Positions 1-5,450 are shown, counted from the first letter of the stretch. The stretch: 11,160 bases of DNA from Kiritimatiellota bacterium (GCA_008636095.1 VSJD01000132.1:1-11160), one strand, 5' to 3'. Translations and numbers: made by a program. The notes: a model not told the origin generated them from the sequence alone.

Positions 1-1
1 G

Positions 2-30
2 AAGCGCTTCGCGTAGCAGGGCGCTTTTTT
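2..30 (+). terminator. Probable rho-independent terminator of an upstream gene
   Basis: AAGCGC (2-7) pairs with GCGCTT (21-26) across a 13-nt loop, and the right arm runs into six T residues (25-30). This is the layout of an intrinsic terminator on the + strand. It would end a gene lying before the window. The loop is longer than usual, so the call is only moderate. Confidence 0.5.
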
Positions 31-72
31 CGAACCGAATTCGATCACACTGCCCGGAGAGAAACATCAACA

Positions 73-102
73 TTGGGTTGCGGGCATAGTCCGCGTTATA
101 TG
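73..102 (+). promoter_or_regulatory. Weak candidate sigma70-type promoter for pdxJ
   Basis: TTGGGT (73-78) and TTATAT (96-101) are separated by 17 nt, just downstream of the terminator and upstream of pdxJ. The -35 match is poor. If real, transcription would begin only a few bases before the pdxJ ATG at 114, and no Shine-Dalgarno sequence is visible there. This is pattern matching only. Confidence 0.25.
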
Positions 103-113
103 AGCACAAATCC

Positions 114-857
114 ATGAATACCCACAAATTGAAATTAGGCGTTAACATTGATCATGTCGCCACCCTGCGCCAGGCGCGCGGCACGGTGTATCCCAACCCG
201 TTGGATGCGGCGTGGCTCTGCGAAGCCGCCGGCGCGCACGGCATTACCGTGCACCTGCGCGAAGACCGCCGCCATATCCAGGACCGTGATGTGACTGCCT
301 TGCGTAAGGCCCTCAAGATCCGCCTGAATCTGGAGATGGCTGCTATACCGGAAATCATCGCCATTGCGCTGAAGGTCCGTCCGGACGAAGTATGCCTCGT
401 GCCGGAAAAACGCCGCGAGCTGACCACGGAGGGCGGGTTAGATGTGTTCGGCCAGTGGAAGACCTTGAAAACGGCGGTCGCGCGCTTGGCCGATGCCGGT
501 ATTGTCGTGAGCCTGTTTATAGATCCCGATCGGCGCCAACTGGATGCCGCCGCGGCGGTGGGCACGCCGGTGGTGGAACTCCACACCGGTACGTACTGCG
601 ATGCCGCCGGGACTTCCATCCGGCGGGAGTTAAAGCGTCTTGTGGATGGCGCGCGCTATGCCCAAGCGCTGGGTCTGCAGGTCAACGCCGGGCATGGCAT
701 CAATCTGGATAATCTCAGCGGTGTCCTGCGTGTTCCTTATCTGGATACACTCAACATCGGACATAGTATCGTGGCGCGGGCCGTGCTCGTGGGCATGCAG
801 TCCGCGGTCCGCGAAATGCTGAAAGCCATGGCCGGATACAGGGGCGGTTCGGTATGA
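114..857 (+). CDS. pdxJ: Pyridoxine 5'-phosphate synthase PdxJ
   Basis: PdxJ condenses 1-deoxy-D-xylulose 5-phosphate with 3-amino-2-oxopropyl phosphate to form pyridoxine 5'-phosphate. This is the last ring-forming step of the DXP-dependent vitamin B6 pathway, in the cytoplasm. The 247-residue length is normal for this TIM-barrel family. Family motifs are visible throughout: GVNIDHVATLRQARG at residues 9-23, HLREDRRHI at 47-55 (active-site His and Arg), LNLEMA at 71-76 (catalytic Glu74), VPEKR at 96-100, VELHTGTY at 154-161, and NAGHGINLDN at 191-200 with the second catalytic His. The ATG at 114 gives the expected family N-terminus, although no clear Shine-Dalgarno sequence precedes it. The gene heads a pdxJ-acpS-nnr cluster. 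The next gene on this strand is a small ORF, and acpS starts 456 bp downstream instead of being closely linked. Confidence 0.97.
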   Translation: MNTHKLKLGVNIDHVATLRQARGTVYPNPLDAAWLCEAAGAHGITVHLREDRRHIQDRDVTALRKALKIRLNLEMAAIPEIIAIALKVRPDEVCLVPEKRRELTTEGGLDVFGQWKTLKTAVARLADAGIVVSLFIDPDRRQLDAAAAVGTPVVELHTGTYCDAAGTSIRRELKRLVDGARYAQALGLQVNAGHGINLDNLSGVLRVPYLDTLNIGHSIVARAVLVGMQSAVREMLKAMAGYRGGSV

Positions 858-874
858 ATTTGGGGAACTACTCT

Positions 875-904
875 CCACGGATTACACGGATGGCACGGAT
901 AACA
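875..904 (+). repeat. nnCACGGAT 9-bp-periodic repeat array, left copy
   Basis: The segment reads CCACGGAT, TACACGGAT, GGCACGGAT, AACA, so three units share CACGGAT at a 9-bp spacing. It begins 17 bp after the pdxJ stop. A copy in opposite orientation lies at 1231-1262, so the pair brackets the small ORF at 951-1151. No gene explains the array. Short intergenic repeats of this look occur in many environmental bacterial genomes (general recollection, not checked). Confidence 0.7.
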
Positions 905-950
905 GAGAGATGTAGATAATTAGGCTGTCTGTTCGCAGGAATAAAGAAAG

Positions 951-1151
951 ATGATTGTAGTCGGTATAGTTGGAATCGTATGTGCGGTAATTGCTTTCTG
1001 GCTTACCAAGCGGCTCCCCATGTGGATTCGTTGTCTGATTTCAGGAACCATTTTAATTTCGATAATTGGATGTTCCATCTACCTGTTTTCAAAAATCGCT
1101 GCCCCCCTTCCGGGATCAAGAATTGTCACAGAAAAAGAAGTACAAAATTAG
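951..1151 (+). CDS. Small putative two-helix membrane protein, hypothetical
   Basis: This 66-residue ORF is not recognised as a named family. Residues about 1-18 (MIVVGIVGIVCAVIAFWL) form one hydrophobic segment. Residues about 28-47, with runs such as ISGTILISIIG, form a second. A short basic stretch (TKRLP) lies between them, and the C-terminal tail of about 18 residues is polar and charged. The shape fits a small inner-membrane protein with two helices. A weak purine-rich stretch (aataaagaaag) precedes the ATG. The ORF is visibly AT-richer than pdxJ and acpS and sits between two inverted copies of the CACGGAT array, which suggests recent insertion or a non-essential passenger. It could also be a chance ORF, since 66 codons is short and I recognise no homologue. 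Confidence 0.4.
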   Translation: MIVVGIVGIVCAVIAFWLTKRLPMWIRCLISGTILISIIGCSIYLFSKIAAPLPGSRIVTEKEVQN

Positions 1152-1185
1152 AATAAAGAATAACTTTGCGAATCAAACGGCTGGA

Positions 1186-1215
1186 GGCTACCGGCGAAAC
1201 GCCAGCGCCTTAGCC
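1186..1215 (+). other. Short stem-loop in the pdxJ-acpS gap
   Basis: GGCTA (1186-1190) pairs with TAGCC (1211-1215), and inside it GGCG pairs with CGCC around an AAA loop. No T-run follows, so it is not a standard intrinsic terminator. It lies after the small ORF and before the right CACGGAT array. Its function is unknown and it may be chance in GC-rich DNA. Confidence 0.25.
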
Positions 1216-1230
1216 ATGACGATGGTTGTA

Positions 1231-1262
1231 CTGATTATCAGTGTTATCCGTGATATCCGTGG
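1231..1262 (-). repeat. nnCACGGAT 9-bp-periodic repeat array, right (inverted) copy
   Basis: Read on the minus strand this is CCACGGAT, ATCACGGAT, AACACTGAT, AATCAG. It has the same 9-bp periodic unit as 875-904 but in opposite orientation and with one degenerate unit. The two copies could pair to form a stem enclosing about 330 bp that contains the small membrane-protein ORF. Confidence 0.7.
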
Positions 1263-1313
1263 TAAAAATGTCTTTACATGTCTGAGCAGTTGCGAATTTG
1301 GATTTAAATTCCC

Positions 1314-1898
1314 ATGAATCGCATTGATCAAGGGACCATAGCATCCGGTGCGCTTTCGGTTGTCGGCACTGGCATTGACCTGGTGGAGGTGGCGCGCTTT
1401 CGTCAGGTACTGGAACAGTGGCGGGAGCGATTCACGCGCCGAGTGTTCCTGGAAGCCGAACGCCGTTATTGCGAGTCTCGGCCACATCCCTGGATGCACT
1501 ACGCGGTTCGCTTTGCCGTGAAGGAAGCCGTGGCCAAGGCGTTTGGCACGGGAATCAGCCTGGAGCTGGGCTGGCAGGATATCGAGGTGGTGGCCGATCC
1601 CGCCACCCGGGCGCCATCCGTGCGATTCAGTCCGAAAGGTCAGGCCCTGGCTGCCCAGCGCTGCATTACTCGTGTACTGGTCAGTCTGTCGCACACGCAT
1701 GACTACGCCGTAGCGCAAGCCATCCTGGTCGAAGGCAAAAATCAGACGCCAGACGACGGACGCCAGACGACGGACGCCAGACGACGGAAGGCAGAAGGAA
1801 AAACCAGTAACCACTGCGTTCGGCGTGAGCAGTTTGTCTGCCATAACTCGAATTCGTTTTTTCCGACAAACGCTTTTTGCATAGCCTGCGGTAGATAA
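1314..1898 (+). CDS. acpS: Holo-[acyl-carrier-protein] synthase AcpS with an abnormal C-terminal extension
   Basis: AcpS moves the 4'-phosphopantetheine arm from coenzyme A onto the serine of apo-ACP, activating it for fatty acid synthesis. Family signatures are clear: VVGTGIDLVEVARF at residues 16-29 with Mg-binding Asp22, RFAVKEAVAKAFGTG at 66-80 with the second metal ligand Glu71, and SLSHTHDYAVAQAIL at 124-138. These define an ordinary domain of about 125 residues. The ORF is 194 residues. About 15 residues precede the usual start, and no ATG, GTG or TTG lies nearer the domain, so the ATG at 1314 is kept. About 54 extra residues follow the normal end near residue 140. That tail (DDGRQTTDARRRKAEGK and onward) is translated from a 7/14-bp tandem repeat and repeat-rich DNA, so it is probably not a functional domain. 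No good Shine-Dalgarno sequence is seen. Neighbours pdxJ and nnr are classical partners. Confidence 0.93.
   Translation: MNRIDQGTIASGALSVVGTGIDLVEVARFRQVLEQWRERFTRRVFLEAERRYCESRPHPWMHYAVRFAVKEAVAKAFGTGISLELGWQDIEVVADPATRAPSVRFSPKGQALAAQRCITRVLVSLSHTHDYAVAQAILVEGKNQTPDDGRQTTDARRRKAEGKTSNHCVRREQFVCHNSNSFFPTNAFCIACGR
1743..1798 (+). repeat. 7/14-bp tandem repeat array in the acpS 3' end
   Basis: The array is eight consecutive heptamers: CAGACGC, CAGACGA, CGGACGC, CAGACGA, CGGACGC, CAGACGA, CGGAAGG, CAGAAGG. The core is a 14-bp unit (CAGACGA+CGGACGC) at 1750-1763 and 1764-1777, with a diverged copy at 1778-1791. The period is not a multiple of three, so the array was not selected as coding sequence although acpS reads through it. 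It begins just after the last conserved AcpS residues. Confidence 0.85.
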
Positions 1899-1954
1899 CG
1901 GTAACCCGGTCCATCACGATCAGAAATCGAAATGGGGCGGCATTGTCGGCGCAG

Positions 1955-1983
1955 GGCGGATTTTGCTTCCGCCAGCGGCGGAT
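1955..1983 (+). repeat. GGCGGAT direct repeat with intervening complementary CCGCC
   Basis: GGCGGAT occurs at 1955-1961 and 1977-1983, with TTCCGCC between them. Either copy can form a short hairpin with the middle element. It abuts the left end of the 120-bp palindrome and belongs to the 286-bp gene-free gap between acpS and nnr (1899-2184). The rest of 1899-1954 shows nothing I can name. Confidence 0.4.
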
Positions 1984-2102
1984 TTGAAAAAGCAAGGTAA
2001 GTTTGGCTCAGATGGGCCGGCGTCGCGCGTAGCGCTATACTTCTGTATGCGCAAGCACGACAACGGCGCAGATGAGTCAAAATCGCTGCCGTCTTTTTCA
2101 AA
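1983..2102. repeat. 120-bp imperfect palindrome (MITE- or REP-like element)
   Basis: The ends are perfect 10-bp inverted repeats, TTTGAAAAAG (1983-1992) and CTTTTTCAAA (2093-2102). Moving inward, TTGGCTCAGATGGGCCGGCGT... pairs with a matching block ending ...GCAGATGAGTCAA (17 of 23 positions by eye). The central stem is 2022-2040 against 2045-2061 around a TTCT loop at 2041-2044. All blocks are centred on 2042.5, so the whole 120 bp could fold into one long hairpin. It carries no credible gene. This is the structure of a miniature inverted-repeat element. The only ORFs across it are by-products of the symmetry. Confidence 0.8.
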
Positions 2103-2133
2103 CGAAATTCGCACTGCTATTAACGATGACAGG

Positions 2134-2142
2134 TGCTAAAAT
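2134..2142 (+). promoter_or_regulatory. Candidate extended -10 promoter for nnr
   Basis: TGC-TAAAAT (TG at 2134-2135, hexamer 2137-2142) fits an extended -10 box. No good -35 hexamer is seen at the expected distance. It lies between the 120-bp palindrome and the nnr start at 2185, which would give a leader of roughly 35 nt. It could supply transcription to nnr after the repeats separated it from acpS. The prediction is weak. Confidence 0.3.
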
Positions 2143-2184
2143 AATTTAATTGAGGCTAAACGCTGCATTAGGAAAGCCGTTGCT

Positions 2185-3765
2185 ATGAAAATAATCTCTA
2201 CTGCCGTCATGCGGGAGCTGGACCGCAAAACCATCGCCGATTTCGAGGTGCCGGGCGAAACGCTCATGGACCGCGCCGGGTTCGGGGTTGCGCGGTTCGT
2301 GGATTACCTGTTCCAGACGAAAGATTTTTATAGCCGCTCCGTGCGGCTGGTTGCGGGCCGTGGCAATAATGGCGGCGATATTTTTGCGGCGGCCCGCTAC
2401 CTCCGCCAGATGGATTACGACGTGGATATCCTGCTGGCGGGTTCCTTGGCCGATGTCCGCGGCGATGCGCTGACCCACCTGGGTAAGTTGAAATCTAAGC
2501 GTATCCCCGTGGATGAATTGCCGACCCCGAAAGACTGGGAGGAGGCAATTGCCCTCACTCATTGTGCCCGTTCCACGGATGCGCCGGTGATTGTGGATGG
2601 AGTCCTGGGTACGGGAATCCAGGGGCCCGCGCGCGGCCTTGCCAGCGGAGCCATCCGGTTTATCAACGCCCACGCCGGCCTGAGCCTGGTCGTTGCCGTG
2701 GATGTGCCTTCCGGCCTGGATTCGGATACCGGTCGTGCGGAAGGCGACGCGGTCATGGCCGATTACACCCTGACCATGGGATTGCCGAAGCAGGGTCTCG
2801 TGGAACCATGTGCCGCGGACCATGTTGGCCGTCTGGAAGTGATCCGCATCGGTATTCCCGATGACCTGATTGACAAGGTCGAGTCCGACCTGGAACTGAT
2901 CACGCCTTCCGACCTGCATTCGTTGTTTTCACGTCGTACCCGTACCGCTCACAAGGGCACGTTCGGCCACCTGCTGATAGTCGGCGGCGCGGCTGGATTT
3001 TCCGGTGCGATAGCGCTCGCTGCCCGGGCGGCCCTGCGCTCCGGCGTTGGATTAGTCACTGTGGTGGTCCCACGCGCTATTCTACCTATCGTTGCCGGCC
3101 TGGTGCCGGAAGCCATGGTTCACGGCGTTGCCGAAACGGATATCGGCTCGTTGGCTTCCGGTATGTGGCCGGTCTGGCGCGAGCGGTTGGATACATTCTC
3201 GGCTATCCTGGCTGGGCCGGGCATGACACGGCACGCGGAAACCACAGCCCTGATCCGGATGATACTGGCCGATACAAAAGTGCCGCTGGCGCTGGATGCC
3301 GATGCGCTCAATGTATTTGCGGGGCAGATGGACGAATTGACCAAACGGACATGCCCACTGGTCATCACGCCGCATCCCGGCGAAATGGCGTGCCTACTGG
3401 GCCGCACGGCGGCCGAGGTCCAAGCCAACCGTTTCGAAGTTGCCAAGGAAGCCGCCAAGCGCGCGCGCGCCGTGACGATCCTTAAAGGCGCCGGAACGCT
3501 GGTGGCGGAAGCCGGCCAGCCGCTGGCGATCAATATGACCGGCAATCCCGGTATGGCCACGGGCGGCATGGGCGATGTGCTGGCGGGCCTGCTGGGCGGT
3601 CTGCTCGCCCAGGGGCTGAAGCCGTTCGACGCCGCCCGCGCGGCGGTGTTTCTGCATGGCCAGGCGGGCGACCAGGCCGCTGATGAAAAATCGGAGCCGG
3701 GCATCATCGCCGGCGATCTTATCGAAGAACTACCCTACGCCTTCCAGGATATCATTCCGCGCTAA
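2185..3765 (+). CDS. nnr: Bifunctional NAD(P)HX epimerase / ADP-dependent NAD(P)HX dehydratase
   Basis: This is a repair enzyme for hydrated nicotinamide cofactors. The N-terminal NnrE (YjeF-N) domain interconverts R- and S-NAD(P)HX. The C-terminal NnrD (carbohydrate-kinase-like) domain dehydrates the S form to NAD(P)H using ADP. At 526 residues it matches the fused E. coli-type protein. NnrE spans about residues 1-225, with GRGNNGGD at 58-65 and AVDVPSGLDSDTG near 171-183. The NnrD domain spans about 240-520 and shows LDADALN, ITPHPGEM, LKGAGT and the nucleotide-binding NPGMATGGMGDVLAG around 452-466. AGGAAAG at 2170-2176, about 8-10 nt before the ATG, supports the start. A small deviation is Ile66 where the family often has Gly after NNGGD. 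The gene follows the 120-bp palindrome and is convergent with rsmA 52 bp away. Confidence 0.95.
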   Translation: MKIISTAVMRELDRKTIADFEVPGETLMDRAGFGVARFVDYLFQTKDFYSRSVRLVAGRGNNGGDIFAAARYLRQMDYDVDILLAGSLADVRGDALTHLGKLKSKRIPVDELPTPKDWEEAIALTHCARSTDAPVIVDGVLGTGIQGPARGLASGAIRFINAHAGLSLVVAVDVPSGLDSDTGRAEGDAVMADYTLTMGLPKQGLVEPCAADHVGRLEVIRIGIPDDLIDKVESDLELITPSDLHSLFSRRTRTAHKGTFGHLLIVGGAAGFSGAIALAARAALRSGVGLVTVVVPRAILPIVAGLVPEAMVHGVAETDIGSLASGMWPVWRERLDTFSAILAGPGMTRHAETTALIRMILADTKVPLALDADALNVFAGQMDELTKRTCPLVITPHPGEMACLLGRTAAEVQANRFEVAKEAAKRARAVTILKGAGTLVAEAGQPLAINMTGNPGMATGGMGDVLAGLLGGLLAQGLKPFDAARAAVFLHGQAGDQAADEKSEPGIIAGDLIEELPYAFQDIIPR

Positions 3766-3817
3766 CTCCGCGCGTGGAGCGTTGAGTGGAGAACGTATAG
3801 CGAAATTCACGCAATGC

Positions 3818-4732
3818 CTACCGAGCGCTCAATGCCTTTGCCAGGCGGCGCCACGTCGCGACACTCAGATCCTCCGGCCGCGTGCGCGGATCAATCCCCA
3901 GTTTCTGGAAGACCGCGAGCACATCCTCGGTAGTCAAATGAGTTTCAGTCGGTAAATCAGCCTGCCCTGAATGTGCAATGATAGTGGCATCGCACAAAAT
4001 GGTTTTCAGTTGCTTGCGCCGATGGGCAAACGCGAATTTCGTGAGCGCATAGAAAAAATGCCGAGCCGGATAATCATCCGCCTGACAATTGTCTGACGAA
4101 CAATCGTTCGTTGGCCGTTCCTGCCGGACCAGGTTAAGAATGGTCGAGCTGACGCCCGGCGCGGGATAGAAACAGGTCGGGCTGACCGTCTTGCGGATGG
4201 CCACATCATACCGTAATTGGGTCCAGAGCGTCAGCAGGCCGAAATCCTTGTGACCTGGTTTGGCGGTCAGCCGTGCGGCCACTTCCTGCTGGAGCGTCAC
4301 CGTGAGTTGTACCGGCGGCGTTTCGGCCTGGATCAGGTTAACCAGGATCGCGCTCCCCACGGAGTAGGGCAGGTTGGCCACGACCTTGCTGATTCCCGAC
4401 CGGAATAAGACTTCGTGGTCCACTTTCATCATATCGCCGCAGATGAGTTCCACATTTGGAAATGCCTTCAGCCGCCCCTTGAGGAACGGCCACAGGCGCG
4501 GGTCCTTTTCGACCGTCACCACCCGGCGCGCAACGCGCGCCAGGGGCTCCGTCAGCACGCCCAGCCCCGTGCCGATTTCGAGCACCTCGTCACCGATCGT
4601 GATGCCGGCTGTATCGAGCATGATCCCCAGGATGTTGGCATCAATCAGGAAATTTTGCCCCAGCGACTTCTGCGGTCGGATGTTCCATTCCGCCAGGATC
4701 GCATGCACATCGGATATACGGGTCAGTTTCAT
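3818..4732 (-). CDS. rsmA: 16S rRNA (adenine1518-N6/adenine1519-N6)-dimethyltransferase RsmA (KsgA)
   Basis: RsmA uses S-adenosylmethionine to dimethylate two adjacent adenines in the 3' terminal helix of 16S rRNA, a late step of 30S maturation. At 304 residues it is somewhat longer than the usual 265-290. Visible motifs are QKSLGQNFL at residues 21-29, the SAM-binding EIGTGLGVLTEPL at 52-64, an acidic GD at 99-100, the catalytic NLPY at 120-123, and FYPAPGVSS at 188-196. FAFAHRRKQL near 234-243 marks the C-terminal helical domain. Some of the extra length comes from residues about 209-223, where three similar pentapeptides (NDCSS, DNCQA, DDYPA) reflect a degenerate 15-nt triplication. No Shine-Dalgarno sequence is obvious, but the N-terminus matches the family. 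It is convergent with nnr and divergent from the DUF4258 module. Confidence 0.96.
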   Translation of the reverse strand: MKLTRISDVHAILAEWNIRPQKSLGQNFLIDANILGIMLDTAGITIGDEVLEIGTGLGVLTEPLARVARRVVTVEKDPRLWPFLKGRLKAFPNVELICGDMMKVDHEVLFRSGISKVVANLPYSVGSAILVNLIQAETPPVQLTVTLQQEVAARLTAKPGHKDFGLLTLWTQLRYDVAIRKTVSPTCFYPAPGVSSTILNLVRQERPTNDCSSDNCQADDYPARHFFYALTKFAFAHRRKQLKTILCDATIIAHSGQADLPTETHLTTEDVLAVFQKLGIDPRTRPEDLSVATWRRLAKALSAR

Positions 4733-4763
4733 GGCATAAAATCAGACTGAAGGCTGCGGATTG

Positions 4764-4796
4764 TGATCTTATATTGGATTAACCGTGTAGAGATCA
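4764..4796. promoter_or_regulatory. Short inverted repeat upstream of rsmA
   Basis: TGATCT (4764-4769) and AGATCA (4791-4796) are perfect inverted 6-mers 21 bp apart, 32 bp and more upstream of the rsmA start. On the minus strand a TATAAG-like hexamer lies between them, so the site could overlap an rsmA promoter. Six-bp repeats at this spacing can arise by chance. Confidence 0.2.
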
Positions 4797-4844
4797 TCCA
4801 CACGGAGATTGCCGGATGCTACCCGTTTCAGACGACCCCGCAAA

Positions 4845-4952
4845 GTCATTTTTCATGTTATGCCGCTCGATTTGCGCTTTGTCCCGCTTTGGTCGCCGTT
4901 ATATACTCGCGGCACACTGGATAAGGCGCTACTCGTTGGGTCAAAAAATGAC
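4845..4952. repeat. Imperfect long inverted repeat, about 108 bp
   Basis: Three nested blocks share nearly the same centre (4898-4904). The outer block is GTCATTTTTCA (4845-4855) against TCAAAAAATGAC (4941-4952). The middle block is GCGCTTTGTCC (4874-4884) against GGATAAGGCGC (4919-4929), 9 of 11 pairing. The inner block is GCCG (4895-4898) against CGGC (4910-4913). Small indels separate the blocks. It fills most of the gene-free gap between rsmA and the DUF4258 gene (4733-5003) and resembles a decayed palindromic element. It is unrelated in sequence to the palindrome at 1983-2102. Confidence 0.45.
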
Positions 4953-4968
4953 ACCAAGAGATGAGCAC

Positions 4969-4997
4969 TCGACATATCTGGCGGCATGTAGTAAAGT
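4969..4997 (+). promoter_or_regulatory. Candidate promoter for the DUF4258-DUF2283 pair
   Basis: TCGACA (4969-4974, one mismatch to TTGACA) and TAAAGT (4992-4997, 4 of 6 to TATAAT) are spaced by exactly 17 nt. The predicted transcription start falls on or beside the ATG at 5004, so the first gene may be read from a leaderless mRNA. No Shine-Dalgarno sequence is seen upstream of that ATG, which agrees with this. Confidence 0.35.
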
Positions 4998-5003
4998 TCT
5001 TAC

Positions 5004-5249
5004 ATGAAGTACACGCAGTATTTCCTGCATACGCATGAACGTCCTGACCGGCAAAATATCCGGTTGGAGTGGATTGAAAGGGTTGTATTACAGCCTGAGC
5101 ATGAGGTGATTCAGGCAGATGGCAGAATCAAAAGATGGAAGCAAATCCCCGAGGCAGAAAACAAGTACTTGCGTGTAATTCTATTTGACGATGGAGAAAC
5201 AGTGCATAATGCTTTTTTTGACAGATCGTTTCGAGGAGGCAAAATATGA
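5004..5249 (+). CDS. DUF4258-like small protein, possible toxin-like partner
   Basis: This 81-residue protein has the layout I associate with DUF4258 and related BrnT/RelE-sized proteins. An early HTHERPDRQNI segment (residues about 10-20) is followed by LEWIERVVLQPEHE, a DGRIKRWKQIPE stretch, a hydrophobic LRVILFDDGETVHNAFFDR strand pair, and a basic end. No enzymatic activity is established for it. The start at 5004 gives the expected N-terminus. The gene lacks a Shine-Dalgarno sequence and may be leaderless. Its stop overlaps the start of the DUF2283-like gene by ATGA, so the two are coupled. The pair is visibly AT-richer than the flanking housekeeping genes. This arrangement is typical of toxin-antitoxin-like modules, but the assignment is inferred from size, pairing and family resemblance. 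Confidence 0.75.
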   Translation: MKYTQYFLHTHERPDRQNIRLEWIERVVLQPEHEVIQADGRIKRWKQIPEAENKYLRVILFDDGETVHNAFFDRSFRGGKI

Positions 5250-5443
5250 AAGTAAAATATTTTCCGGACACAGACACTCTTCTCGTCAATTTTAGTGACG
5301 GAAAGATTGTTGATACACGAGACCTGAACGAAGATGTTCTTGTCGAGCTGGATGATGTCGGGCATGTTGTAAGCATGACCATTGAACATGCAAAACAACA
5401 AACAGATGTTGCCGAATTCTCTTACCAGATGGCAACCGCCTGA
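5246..5443 (+). CDS. DUF2283-like (YuzE-type) small protein
   Basis: The 65-residue protein closely fits the DUF2283 pattern. It opens with MKVKYFPDTDTLLVNFSDGK, continues with VDTRDLNEDVLVELDDVGHVVSMTIEHA, and ends in a short polar tail. The family is small and beta-rich, and its biochemical role is not known to me. GGAGG at 5235-5239 lies 6 nt before the ATG and is a strong Shine-Dalgarno sequence, unlike the gene upstream. The start overlaps the DUF4258-like stop by ATGA, so translation is probably coupled while the strong site allows extra synthesis. Higher output of the second gene is what an antitoxin or neutralising partner would need, but that is inference. An imperfect hairpin follows about 20 bp after the stop. 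Confidence 0.85.
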   Translation: MKVKYFPDTDTLLVNFSDGKIVDTRDLNEDVLVELDDVGHVVSMTIEHAKQQTDVAEFSYQMATA

Positions 5444-5450
5444 TCAATAT

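Noticed and set aside
1188..1844. 218-aa minus-strand ORF across acpS
   Set aside because: It is a shadow of acpS and of the flanking repeats. Its translation shows no family motif, and the opposite strand has clear AcpS signatures.
1742..2101. 119-aa minus-strand ORF spanning the tandem array and palindrome
   Set aside because: It begins inside the 120-bp palindrome and ends in the heptamer array. It is composed of repeat DNA, so a spurious ORF is the simplest reading.
2362..2385. Ile in place of Gly after NNGGD in the NnrE domain as an inactivating change
   Set aside because: The Asn and Asp residues of the motif are intact and the neighbouring motifs are normal. This position appears tolerant, so loss of activity is not supported.
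2146..2919. 257-aa minus-strand ORF opposite nnr
   Set aside because: It lies antisense to well-conserved NnrE motifs and has low-complexity composition with no recognisable domain.
3766..3817. CTCC-GCGCGT-GGAG mini-palindrome between nnr and rsmA as a bidirectional terminator
   Set aside because: The stem is only about 4-5 bp and there is no T-run on either strand.
4816..5007. 63-aa plus-strand ORF ending in an ATGA overlap with the DUF4258-like start
   Set aside because: It consists mostly of the imperfect inverted repeat and has no recognisable motif or Shine-Dalgarno sequence. The overlap is noted as a possible leader but not enough to call a gene.
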